Source: CAZIHO01 sp964538875 (GTDB lineage Bacteria > Pseudomonadota > Gammaproteobacteria > Chromatiales > Chromatiaceae). Taken from it: 8,764 nt of DNA. How positions within the stretch are numbered: the stretch's first letter is position 1; each line of letters opens with the position of its first letter. Below are positions 1-8,200 of the stretch, in pieces. The notes beneath the pieces are model-generated. The model was not told where the DNA came from. It saw only the letters and a list, made by a program, of their open reading frames with translations, and did no database searches. Where the stretch lies: the NCBI GenBank assembly GCA_964538875.1, contig CAZIHO010000127.1, positions 1 through 8,764 of the forward strand, in the 5' to 3' direction. The position numbers and the translations under genes were made by a program.

Positions 1-1290
1 ACCAACGGCGACACCTTCCTGGGCGGCGAGGACTTCGACAAGCGCATCATCGACTTTCTGGTGGATACCTTCCGTCATGACCAGGGCGTCAATCTGCTGA
101 GCGACCCGCTGGCCTTGCAACGGCTCAAGGAAGCGGCGGAAAAGGCCAAGATCGAGTTGTCCACCAGCCAGCAGACCGACATCAATCTGCCCTACATCAC
201 GGCGGATCAGACCGGGCCCAAGCATCTGAACGTCAAGCTGACCCGGTCCAAGTACGAGTCCATGGTGGAGGATCTGATCGACCGCACCGTGGAACCCTGC
301 CGGATTGCCGTGAAGGACGCGGGACTGTCCACTGCTGACATCGACGAGGTCATCCTGGTGGGTGGCCAGACCCGCATGCCCAAGGTCCAGGAAAAGGTAC
401 GCCAGTTCTTTGGCAAGGAACCCCGCAAGGATGTCAATCCGGACGAGGCGGTGGCCATTGGCGCCTCCATCCAGGGCGGCGTGCTAGGCGGCCAGGTCAA
501 GGACGTGTTGTTGCTGGACGTGACTCCCCTGTCCCTGGGCATCGAGACCCTGGGCGGCGTCATGACCAAAATCATCGAGAAGAACACCACCATCCCGACC
601 AGTGCCAGCCAGGTGTTCTCCACCGCCGAAGACGCCCAAACTGCGGTCACGGTGCACGTGCTCCAGGGCGAGCGGGAACGGGCCACGGACAACAAGTCCT
701 TGGGCCGGTTCGACCTGGCGGACATTCCGCCGGCGCCCCGTGGCGTGCCCCAGATCGAGGTGTCGTTCGACATTGACGCCAATGGCATTCTCAACGTATC
801 TGCCAAGGACCGGGCCACCGGGCGCAAGCAGTCCATCACCATCCGCGCCTCGTCGGGCCTCAAGGAGGAGGAAATCTCCCGGATGGTCCGGGACGCCGAG
901 GCCCACGCCGAGGACGACCGCCGCTTCCATGAACTGGTGGCGGCCCGCAACCAGGCGGATAGCCTGCTGCATGCCAGCCGCAAGACCCTGAAGGACCTGG
1001 GCGACAAGGTACAAGCCGACGAAAAGGCCAGCATTGAAGCGGCCATGCGGGACCTGGAGCAGGTGCTAAAAAGCGACGACAAGGCGGCCATCGAGGCCAA
1101 GGCTCAGACCCTGTCTGAGGTGTCGTCCAAGATGGCGGAACGTCTGTACGCCCAACCGGGTGACGGCGGCCAGCCCCAGGGCGGTGCGGCCGGGGCCGGT
1201 GGCACCGCCGGCGGCGGCACTGGATCCGCCCATGGGGACGATGTGGTGGACGCCGAGTTCGAAGAGGTCAAGGACCACAAGCGGGGCTAA
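1..1290 (+). CDS. dnaK: Chaperone protein DnaK (Hsp70), 3' part, truncated by window edge
   Basis: This is the C-terminal 429 residues of the ATP-dependent chaperone DnaK, which binds exposed hydrophobic peptide segments in the cytoplasm and cycles with DnaJ and GrpE. The frame is open from base 1 (TNGDTFLGGEDFD, near residue 220 of the E. coli protein), so the start and the first ATPase lobe lie outside the window. In fragment numbering, the nucleotide-binding motif ILVGGQTRMPKVQ is at about 118-130 and the interdomain linker VKDVLLLD at about 166-173. The beta substrate-binding domain (LSLGIETLGG, QVFSTAEDAQTAV, GERERATDNKSLG) follows to about 290, then the helical lid. A Gly/Ala-rich tail ends in DDVVDAEFEEVKD, the usual proteobacterial ending, plus HKRG. 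The Gly-rich linker is somewhat longer than in E. coli. The stop is TAA at 1288-1290. Identification is firm. Confidence 0.98.
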   Translation, partial: TNGDTFLGGEDFDKRIIDFLVDTFRHDQGVNLLSDPLALQRLKEAAEKAKIELSTSQQTDINLPYITADQTGPKHLNVKLTRSKYESMVEDLIDRTVEPCRIAVKDAGLSTADIDEVILVGGQTRMPKVQEKVRQFFGKEPRKDVNPDEAVAIGASIQGGVLGGQVKDVLLLDVTPLSLGIETLGGVMTKIIEKNTTIPTSASQVFSTAEDAQTAVTVHVLQGERERATDNKSLGRFDLADIPPAPRGVPQIEVSFDIDANGILNVSAKDRATGRKQSITIRASSGLKEEEISRMVRDAEAHAEDDRRFHELVAARNQADSLLHASRKTLKDLGDKVQADEKASIEAAMRDLEQVLKSDDKAAIEAKAQTLSEVSSKMAERLYAQPGDGGQPQGGAAGAGGTAGGGTGSAHGDDVVDAEFEEVKDHKRG

Positions 1291-1301
1291 ACTTCCCGTC
1301 C

Positions 1302-1341
1302 ACCGGCCGGAGGCGCGCCGGACGCGGCGCCGCCGGCCGGT
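1302..1341 (+). promoter_or_regulatory. GC-rich intercistronic hairpin between dnaK and dnaJ
   Basis: ACCGGCCGG at 1302-1310 pairs perfectly with CCGGCCGGT at 1333-1341. After one A/G mismatch (1311/1332) the stem continues as GGCGC (1312-1316) with GCGCC (1327-1331), leaving a 10-base loop. No T-run follows, so it is not a standard intrinsic terminator. Its place, starting 12 bases after the dnaK stop, suggests partial attenuation or protection of the dnaK message, which would give less DnaJ than DnaK; that role is inferred. A weaker inverted repeat (GGAACC 1361-1366 with GGTTCC 1391-1396) lies between it and dnaJ. Confidence 0.5.
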
Positions 1342-1428
1342 TACCACCGCTGGGATGCCAGGAACCAAGGGGCCGCGCCTCGGGGTCCCAGGTTCCCGGC
1401 GGTTTTCCTTGTTGAATCGAGATAGAAG

Positions 1429-2583
1429 ATGGCCAAACGCGATTACTACGAGGTCCTGGGGGCCGCCAAGAACGCCAGCGAGGCGGACATCAAGAAGGCT
1501 TACCGGCGGCTGGCCATGAAGTACCACCCGGATCGCGCCACGCCGGAAGACCAGGGACAGGCGGAAACCAAGTTCAAGGAAGCCAAAGAAGCCTATGAAG
1601 TCCTATCGGACCCCCGCAAACGGGCCGCCTACGACCAATTCGGGCACGCCGGCGTCGAATCCACCCTGGGGGGCGGCGGCGGTGGCCAGGGGGGCTTCGG
1701 CGGCTCCAGCTTCAGCGACATCTTTGGCGACGTCTTCGGCGACATCTTTGGCGGCGGCCGGGGCGGCGGTCACGGCCAACGGCCTACCCGGGGCGCGGAC
1801 CTGCGCTACAACCTGCAACTGACCCTGGAAGAAGCGGTGTTCGGCACCACGGTCAAGGTGCGGGTGCCGGTGCTGACCGAGTGTGGCGAATGTAACGGCA
1901 GCGGCGCCCGGCGCGGCTCCAAACCCACCACCTGCGCCACCTGTAACGGTGCCGGACAGGTGCGGATTCAGCAGGGATTCTTCTCCATCCAGCAGACCTG
2001 TCCCCGCTGTCAGGGACGGGGCACCCTGATCGAGGACCCCTGTCCCGCCTGCCGGGGCCAGGGTCGCATCGAAGAACAAAAAAACCTGTCGGTCAAGGTT
2101 CCGCCCGGCGTCGACACCGGCGACCGCATCCGCCTGGCTGGCGAAGGGGAAGGCGGCGAACTGGGCGGCCCGCCCGGCGACCTCTATGTGCAGGTCAACG
2201 TCAAGCCCCACGAAATCTTCACCCGGGAAGACAACAGCCTGTTTTGCGAGGTGCCCATTTGCGTCACCGCCGCCGCCCTGGGGGGGGAAATGGAAGTGCC
2301 GACCCTGGACGGCAAGGTGATGCTCAAGATCCCCCCCGGTACCCAGACCGGCAAGATGTTCCGCATGCGTGGTAAGGGTGTCAAACCCGTACGGGGCGGC
2401 GCCGCAGGGGACCTGGTGTGCCGGGTGGTGGTGGAAACGCCGGTCAACCTCACCGAACGCCAGCGGGAATTGCTGCGGGAATTGGACGCCACCCTGCAAG
2501 GCAGCTCCGGACAAACCCATAGCCCCAATTCCACCACCTGGCTGGACGGGGTGAAAAGATTCTTCGAAAACATGGGGTTCTAA
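1429..2583 (+). CDS. dnaJ: Chaperone protein DnaJ (type I Hsp40)
   Basis: DnaJ is the J-domain co-chaperone that delivers unfolded substrates to DnaK and stimulates its ATPase. The 384-residue product is the usual length and complete. The J domain is at 1-72, with the HPD motif at 33-35 that contacts DnaK. A Gly/Phe-rich stretch at about 80-117 contains the DIFGDVFGDIF repeat. The zinc-binding domain has four CxxCxGxG repeats beginning at C152, C169, C191 and C205, enough for two zinc sites. C-terminal substrate-binding domains follow, with the expected PPGVDTGDRIRL and PPGTQTGKMFRMRGKG motifs. The ATG at 1429 gives the standard MAKRDYYEVLG start. Only a weak ribosome-binding site (GAG at 1419-1421) precedes it. 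It lies 138 bases after dnaK on the same strand and probably shares its transcript at least in part. Confidence 0.98.
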   Translation: MAKRDYYEVLGAAKNASEADIKKAYRRLAMKYHPDRATPEDQGQAETKFKEAKEAYEVLSDPRKRAAYDQFGHAGVESTLGGGGGGQGGFGGSSFSDIFGDVFGDIFGGGRGGGHGQRPTRGADLRYNLQLTLEEAVFGTTVKVRVPVLTECGECNGSGARRGSKPTTCATCNGAGQVRIQQGFFSIQQTCPRCQGRGTLIEDPCPACRGQGRIEEQKNLSVKVPPGVDTGDRIRLAGEGEGGELGGPPGDLYVQVNVKPHEIFTREDNSLFCEVPICVTAAALGGEMEVPTLDGKVMLKIPPGTQTGKMFRMRGKGVKPVRGGAAGDLVCRVVVETPVNLTERQRELLRELDATLQGSSGQTHSPNSTTWLDGVKRFFENMGF

Positions 2584-2588
2584 CTGTG

Positions 2589-2617
2589 GCCGGGGTGCGG
2601 GTGCGCCCCGCCCCGGC
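2589..2617. terminator. Hairpin between convergent dnaJ and acyltransferase genes (possible bidirectional terminator)
   Basis: GCCGGG (2589-2594) pairs with CCCGGC (2612-2617). Inside it, after a two-base bulge, GCGGG (2597-2601) pairs with CCCGC (2607-2611) around a five-base loop. The structure fills almost the whole 34-base gap between the dnaJ stop and the opposing stop codon at 2618-2620. Neither strand shows a T-tract after the stem, so termination by the intrinsic mechanism would be weak. The role is inferred mainly from position. Confidence 0.5.
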
Positions 2618-4606
2618 TCACTCCCCGGTGAAGGCCCAGTCAAACTCCGCCCGCAGCCGGGCGTGCAGCCAGTCGGCGCCGAACGTCCCCAGATGGTTGT
2701 CGTCCGTATAGAGCCCGGCTTGACCGGCGTGGGGGCGGCACCATTGGCGGTCACAAAACGGCTCCAAGGGATCCACCAGCCGCGCGTTGGGAATAGTCCC
2801 CAGGACCCGGCCCAACAGCGCCAGGGCCGGCCTCCGGCGCGCTTCCACCGACTGGCGCGACACCGCACACAGATCCCAGGATAGGGACTCATGATCGGCG
2901 CGCAGCAGGCAATGCTGGGCATGGAAGATGAATTCCGGAATCGGCGCCAATACCAGCAGGCGGCGCTTGCCATTGGCGCTGAGCAACTCCAGTTCCGTAC
3001 GCAGGGTCCGCTCGTAAAAGCCCGGCCCCTGTTCGCCATCGAAACGGTGCTCATAGCCGTTCCAGCGCCGCGCCACCACCACGAAGCCCAGTTCCCGGTC
3101 CGGCCGCTGCTCCTGGTGCGCTAGCTGTCCGGTCAAGGCGTCACAAATGCCCACGCTGCGCCCCAGATTCGGACATCGCCAATCCAGCCGCGCCAACTCG
3201 GCGACGCCCAGGGCAGCGCTTTCCCGCGCCAGGGTGGCCAGCAGCACGTCGGCATGGGAATCGCCGACCAACAAGCCCAGCACCGGCGCCGTTACTGGAG
3301 CTGGCCGGGGGATGCCGGGCGCGATCGCCAGCAAGGCCGGATCCGCCCGCAACGATGGATGTTCACCGGCCTGGAGAAAAAATAGCCCGCCTACGCCGGA
3401 CACCAGGCCCATCATCACCAGGCATCCCAGCAGCGAGCCGATAAAGATATTGAACGCCCACGCCCTCAAGGGGATGCGCCGGCGCCAATCCTGGAGCGGC
3501 TGCTCCAGCCAGTGATAACTCGCCACCGCGATCAGCAAGGCAAGCAAGACCGCAGCCCATTCCCGGAATGGGTCTGGAAAAAAGAACCAGCGCAGCCGCG
3601 CCAGGGACAGCAACGGCCAATGCCAGAGATACCAGCCATAGGACACCAGCCCAATGGCCAGCAAGGGGCGCAGGCACAGTAACCGGACCACCAGGGATTG
3701 GGGAGCCCCTAATCCCGCCACCAGCATCGCCAGGGTGGCAAGCACCGGCGCCAAGGCCAGGTAACCGGGAAACCAATCCCGGCCGGGTGCCCACACCAGA
3801 ATTCCCAGCACCAGCAGCAATCCAGCCAGCCCCGCGCCCCCACCCCACCGCGCCAGCCAATCCCGGGCCGGACCCTGGACCCACCAACCGGCCAGGGAGC
3901 CCGCGATGAATTCCCAGGCCCGCCAGGGCGCCAGATAGAACGCCGGGTTCCGGCTCGGCGGGGACGCCGTATAGGCCAGGCATGCGGCTAAACTCAGCCC
4001 CCCGAGCAGCACGCCGGCCAGCCCCAACCAACGCCCGATGCCACCCCCCAGGGCGCGGGCACCCCGGTACAGGGCCAGCAGGATCAGAGGCGTGGCCAGG
4101 TAGAACTGCTCTTCCACGGACAGGGACCAGGTGTGCAGCAGGGGCTTCTCGACCATGTTCAGGTCGAAATAGCCCTGCTTAAAAAGGAAATAAATATTGG
4201 ACACAAAGATGGCGCTGAAGCCGCCGGACAGGGCCAGGTACTCCCAATCCTTGGGCGTGGCCAGGGCCAAGGGCGCGAGCAGCAGCACCCCCGCCAGCAT
4301 CAGGAACAGGGGTGGCAGGATCCGCAACGACCGGCGCGCCCAGAACTCCAGCAAGTCGAAGTCCCCCCGGTCCAGCCGCTGCAAAATTTGCCCGATAATC
4401 AAATAGCCGGAGATGACGAAGAACATATCCACGCCGATAAAACCACCCGCGAACCCCGGCAGGTTCAGGTGATAACCCACCACCGCCAGGATCGCCAGGC
4501 CGCGCAGCCCGTCGATGGGGGCGATGCGGTCCGCCGGTTCCGCCAGCGCGCCACGCCATGGCCGCGCCCAACGGGATTGGCCGCCGGGATCAGGATGCTG
4601 GATCAA
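2618..4606 (-). CDS. Membrane acyltransferase with C-terminal SGNH domain (OafA/YrhL-like)
   Basis: This 662-residue protein belongs to the acyltransferase-3 family, which carries acyl groups (often acetyl) across the inner membrane and places them on O-antigen, peptidoglycan or other surface glycans. The N-terminal AT3 domain (about 27-410) shows IAPIDGLRGLAIL with conserved H46, GFIGVDMFFVISGYLI at 56-71, RRSLRILP at 91-98, HTWSLSVEEQFYL at 158-170, SYGWYLWHWPLL at 322-333 and YHWLEQPL at 364-371, with about ten hydrophobic helices. The periplasmic SGNH domain (about 440-655) has the nucleophile motif GDSHAD (S450) and the DDNH motif (D635, H638) of the catalytic triad. Six cysteines (C478, C488, C566, C580, C618, C623) could form disulfides. 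The start is uncertain: TTG at 4604-4606 is assumed, no good ribosome-binding site is visible, the in-frame stop upstream is at 4661-4663, and the first ATG codon (residue 61) is too late. The substrate cannot be told from sequence. Confidence 0.92.
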   Translation of the reverse strand: MIQHPDPGGQSRWARPWRGALAEPADRIAPIDGLRGLAILAVVGYHLNLPGFAGGFIGVDMFFVISGYLIIGQILQRLDRGDFDLLEFWARRSLRILPPLFLMLAGVLLLAPLALATPKDWEYLALSGGFSAIFVSNIYFLFKQGYFDLNMVEKPLLHTWSLSVEEQFYLATPLILLALYRGARALGGGIGRWLGLAGVLLGGLSLAACLAYTASPPSRNPAFYLAPWRAWEFIAGSLAGWWVQGPARDWLARWGGGAGLAGLLLVLGILVWAPGRDWFPGYLALAPVLATLAMLVAGLGAPQSLVVRLLCLRPLLAIGLVSYGWYLWHWPLLSLARLRWFFFPDPFREWAAVLLALLIAVASYHWLEQPLQDWRRRIPLRAWAFNIFIGSLLGCLVMMGLVSGVGGLFFLQAGEHPSLRADPALLAIAPGIPRPAPVTAPVLGLLVGDSHADVLLATLARESAALGVAELARLDWRCPNLGRSVGICDALTGQLAHQEQRPDRELGFVVVARRWNGYEHRFDGEQGPGFYERTLRTELELLSANGKRRLLVLAPIPEFIFHAQHCLLRADHESLSWDLCAVSRQSVEARRRPALALLGRVLGTIPNARLVDPLEPFCDRQWCRPHAGQAGLYTDDNHLGTFGADWLHARLRAEFDWAFTGE

Positions 4607-4850
4607 ACGGGCAGAACCCAGGATGACGAGGACGGGAGAAAAAGTGTCCGGCAGTGTTGGTCATCTAAACTGAGAAAGCCAGGCTGGTGATTGGCAATAG
4701 CACACCGGGAGTGGCGCCGGGGCGCCCGAATCCTCCGCCCCTGAGGGGATATGGGCCCCGTTGGAATGCACCATTCAGGCCCCCCTTCTAGCCGGGGTAG
4801 TTGCGTTGGACCCGGACCGGGCAGCGGCCAGATTGGTCCAGACCATTTTA

Positions 4851-4871
4851 GCCCTCCGCTGCCAGGAGGGC
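4851..4871. repeat. Perfect 7-bp inverted repeat (stem-loop)
   Basis: GCCCTCC (4851-4857) and GGAGGGC (4865-4871) are exact reverse complements around the 7-base loop GCTGCCA. The T-rich TTTTA lies on the left side, so on the minus strand the stem is followed by TAAAATGG. That makes it at best a poor terminator for minus-strand transcription. Its function is unknown. Confidence 0.4.
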
Positions 4872-5105
4872 GCGGGATTTGCCGCCAACGCCCTCGTCCG
4901 GCCGGCGGGACTCCCTGAGCCCACTCTGGTCCGGCCCGGCCGCCGAGCTGCGCAGACGGCCCGGCACCAGACTTTCAACTTGCCCGCGGGTCTGATAGAA
5001 CAACGAGCCGGGAAATTTTCTGGGACAGCGGCTCATTTGTTAATAATCGCTAAGCAACTTCGGCATCCGGACAAGTCCGCATACTGCCAATTGCCCAGCC
5101 TACCA

Positions 5106-5145
5106 CCGAACCGAACCGAACCGAACCGAACCGAACCGAACCGAA
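5106..5145 (+). repeat. Pentanucleotide tandem repeat (CCGAA)8
   Basis: Eight perfect head-to-tail copies of CCGAA occupy 5106-5145, with a degenerate ninth (CCAAG) at 5146-5150. An inverted repeat (AGGATG 5149-5154 with CATCCT 5158-5163) abuts the right end. The array ends about 40 bases before the likely kinase promoter. Simple arrays of this kind can change copy number by replication slippage. It is not inside a gene I can support, so any effect would be on transcription. Confidence 0.9.
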
Positions 5146-5184
5146 CCAAGGATGATCCATCCTGGCCGCCACGGGCATCGTCCG

Positions 5185-5213
5185 TTGCAATTCAAGGAAA
5201 TTGCGGCTATAGA
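5185..5213 (+). promoter_or_regulatory. Candidate sigma-70 promoter of the kinase gene, with overlapping dyad
   Basis: A -35-like TTGCAA (5185-5190) and a -10-like TATAGA (5208-5213) are separated by exactly 17 bases; each matches four of six consensus positions. Transcription would start near 5220. An inverted repeat, GCAATT (5187-5192) with AATTGC (5199-5204), fills the end of the -35 box and most of the spacer. It could be an operator for a dimeric regulator. Assignment is by eye only. Confidence 0.5.
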
Positions 5214-5223
5214 GATTAGGTCA

Positions 5224-5246
5224 AAGGGGCGTTCCCCTTAAAAAAA
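5224..5246 (+). promoter_or_regulatory. Leader hairpin followed by A-run ahead of the kinase gene
   Basis: AAGGGG (5224-5229) pairs with CCCCTT (5234-5239) around the loop CGTT, followed by seven A residues (5240-5246). If transcription starts near 5220, this stem sits at the very 5' end of the kinase message, where it could stabilise it. It lacks the T-run of a terminator on the plus strand. Confidence 0.4.
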
Positions 5247-5296
5247 CCGGCTATTGCGGCTTGTTTGGTAGTGTTCACCAGCAGATCAACACCCAG

Positions 5297-8200
5297 ATGC
5301 ATGCTCGTCATCAACCTATTAATCAGCAATATGGCGCTCTTAAAATAGCTGTCATCTACGCTATTTTCGCAGCGATATGGATTCTGGCTTCGGACACCCT
5401 GTTATTTGCTGTATTTGGTGAGGTCGCCAAGGCGGAATTGGCCAGCAAGATAAAGGGTCTCGCATTTGTTCTGATTACTTCATTATTGCTCTACGTCCTG
5501 ATTTGGCAGATGTGGCGGCGCCACACCATCGCCCTGTCGTCCCAATTAGAGCAATTGCGGAGACTAGTCGAGCAGGCACCTGCTGCAATTGCCATGTTCG
5601 ACCAGGATATGCGCTATATCGCTGCTAGCCAACGCTGGGTCGATGACTATCAGCTCAATAACCAGCATCTCATTGGCAGGTCCCATTACGATGTTTTCCC
5701 TGAACTCCCAAGCAGATGGAAAGAAGTTCACCATCGTGGTATACGAGGTGAGTCGCTCAGCGCAGATGATGATCCTTTCGACTGGCCAGATGGCCGGGTG
5801 CAGTGGTTGAAATGGGTCATGCGTCCCTGGTATGCCAGTAAAGACCTAGTGGGCGGGATCATCCTCATGTCTGAGGACATCACGCAACGCAAACAGTTGG
5901 ATATTGCCCTGTCCCGTGAACGGGCGATGCTCGGCACGCTGATCAACACCCTGCCAGACCTGATTTGGCTAAAAAATGCCGACGGTGTATACCTGAATTG
6001 CAACCGGCGTTTCGAGCAGTTCTTCGGTGCACCGGCATCCGACATTATTGGCAAGACGGACTACGATTTCGTCAGCAAGGAGTTAGGGGACTTCTTCCGG
6101 TTACATGACCAAAAGGCCATGGAGAAGAACGGGCCAAGCATCAATGAAGAGGAAATCAGCTTTGCGTCAGATGGCCATCAGGAAATTCTCGAAACTACCA
6201 AGACCCCGATGCAAGACGAAAACGGCAATCTTATTGGCGTGCTCGGGATTGGTCATGACATTACCCAACGCAAGTTATCCGAACGGGCTTTGGAGAACAG
6301 CGAGAAACAACTGCGGTTTGTCCTCGAAGGATCGGAACTCGGTTTCTGGGACTGGGATATCGTCACTGGCAAAGTCGACCGCAACGAGCAGTGGGCTATG
6401 ATATTGGGCTACACCCATAGCGAAATACAGCATACAACCAAGCAGTGGACCGATTTCATTCATCCAGACGATCGCGAACGCGCATGGAACTCGATTAACG
6501 CGGTATTAAATGGTCACTCCAGCATCCATCGGTGTGAATATCGGATGCTTCATAAAGATGGCAGCAAGCGGTGGATTCTTGACCAGGCCAGCGTGATGCA
6601 TCGGGACACCGATGGCAAGCCCCTCCGTATGTGCGGAACCCATACCGATATTACCGCGCGCAAGCACGCCGAAGAAGTTCTTCAGGACAGTGAAACCCGG
6701 TTTCGCAGTATCTATGAACAGGCATTGAACGGCATCGCATTCGCTGATCTAGAGGGTACGGTGACTGATGCCAACGACAGTTTTTCATCTTTGCTTGGCT
6801 ATACCTGTGATGAACTCAAGGGATTGAATATCTCTCATTTTACCCATCCGGATGACCTGCTAATCGAGAAGGCCTTTCTTGGTGAAATGAGTAAAGGGCA
6901 ACGCGATGGTTACCGGATGGATAAGCGTAATTTCACCAAGCAAGGGGCCATTGTCTGGGTGGATTTACTGGTCAAGCTCTTGCGCAATTCGGCCGGAAAT
7001 CCAGCCCAGGTAGTAGGTCTGGTCAGCGATATTACCGAACGTAAACAAAATGAACTGCTTCTGCGGGACAGTGAGAGGCGTTTGCATCTTGCACTTGGAA
7101 TTGCGCGCCAAGGCTGGTTTGACCTGAATGTGCAAACCGGTCAGATTTCCATCAGCCCGGAATATCCGCGCATTCTTGGGTTCGATCCGGCTGAGTTCGT
7201 CAGCGATTTTCAGAACTGGCTGGACAATATTCATCCCGCCGACTTGCCTACGGTTAAGCGGATTTTAAAGACGGCGTTAGCGACGGGGGAAGTCCAAGAG
7301 GCACAGTACCGGCGGCGCAACCAGAAAGGCCAGTGGCAATGGCTGGATTCCGTTGGGCAAGTGGCGGAATATGACGATGCCGGCCAACCGCTGCGCATGG
7401 TCGGCATTCATATGGACATCACCGCAAGAAAGGAGGCGGAAGAAGAACTCGATCAGCATCGCCAGCACCTCGAACGGCTGGTCGAAGCGCGCACCCGCGA
7501 ATTGTCGCAGGCCAAGGAAGCCGCTGAAACCGCCAACGTGGCCAAGAGTGCCTTCCTGGCTAATATGTCCCATGAAATCAGGACGCCGCTCAATGCCATC
7601 ACCGGCATGGCCTATCTGCTGCGCCGGGGTGGCGTGACGCCGCAACAAGGCGACAAGCTCGCCAAAATCGAAGCTGCCAGCGAACACCTGCTCGATATCA
7701 TCAATGCCATCCTCGACCTCTCCAAAATCGAAGCCGGCAAGTTCTCCCTGGACGAATCACCGCTTTGTGTCGAGGAGATGATCGAGAACGTCGCCAGCAT
7801 GATAGGCAACAAGGCCAAAGCCAAGGGGCTCAGCCTGGCAACCGAAGTCCAATCCATCCCTGACCGGCTGCTGGGCGACCGCACCCGGCTACAGCAAGCC
7901 CTGCTCAATTACCTGACCAACGCCGTTAAATTCACCGAGTCCGGCGGTATCACATTGCGGGCCATCCTGGTTGAAGATGGCCCGGCCACGAGCCTGCTGC
8001 GGTTTGAGGTTCAGGATACTGGCACCGGTATCGCGCCCGAAACCATGGCCCGGCTATTCTCCCCCTTTGAGCAGGCGGACAACTCCATCACCCGGAAGTA
8101 CGGGGGGACCGGGCTTGGACTCGCCATCACCCGGAAAATTACCGAACTCATGGGTGGAGAAACCGGCGTCACCAGTGAATTAGGCGTGGGGAGCAACTTC

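Larger units (their letters stand above)
4607..5296. other. Long intergenic region without a supportable gene
   Basis: About 690 bases separate the divergent acyltransferase and kinase genes. From about 4700 to 5000 it is GC-rich, with several inverted repeats: GGCGCC twice at 4713-4726, CCCC/GGGG at 4738-4748, GGGCC/GGCCC enclosing GAATG/CATTC at 4753-4782, TGGTC/GACCA at 4834-4845, and a 7-bp stem at 4851-4871. From about 5030 the sequence turns AT-richer (for example TTAATAATC near 5040). It then carries the CCGAA repeat and the likely kinase promoter. Open frames exist on both strands between 4761 and 5219, but none has a recognisable domain, a convincing ribosome-binding site or coding-like composition. 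Confidence 0.6.

Noticed and set aside
2618..4690. Long plus-strand open frames opposite the acyltransferase and minus-strand frames opposite dnaK, dnaJ and the kinase
   Set aside because: They lie antisense to genes with clear conserved domains and are expected shadows in GC-rich DNA; none shows a recognisable family.
4775..5036. Two short overlapping minus-strand open frames in the intergenic region
   Set aside because: Arg/Ala/Pro-rich translations typical of non-coding GC-rich DNA, no domains and no start signals. They could be remnants of a repeat, but nothing in one copy shows it.
4761..5219. Plus-strand open frame of 152 codons whose end encodes NRTEP repeats
   Set aside because: It begins at a TTG without a ribosome-binding site, resembles no protein family I know, and its repeats are simply CCGAA read in frame. 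Composition changes within it, and overlapping open frames exist on the other strand.
5106..5296. Slippage of the CCGAA repeat fusing an upstream frame to the kinase (translational phase variation)
   Set aside because: A TAG at 5210-5212 in the kinase frame blocks any such read-through whatever the repeat number.
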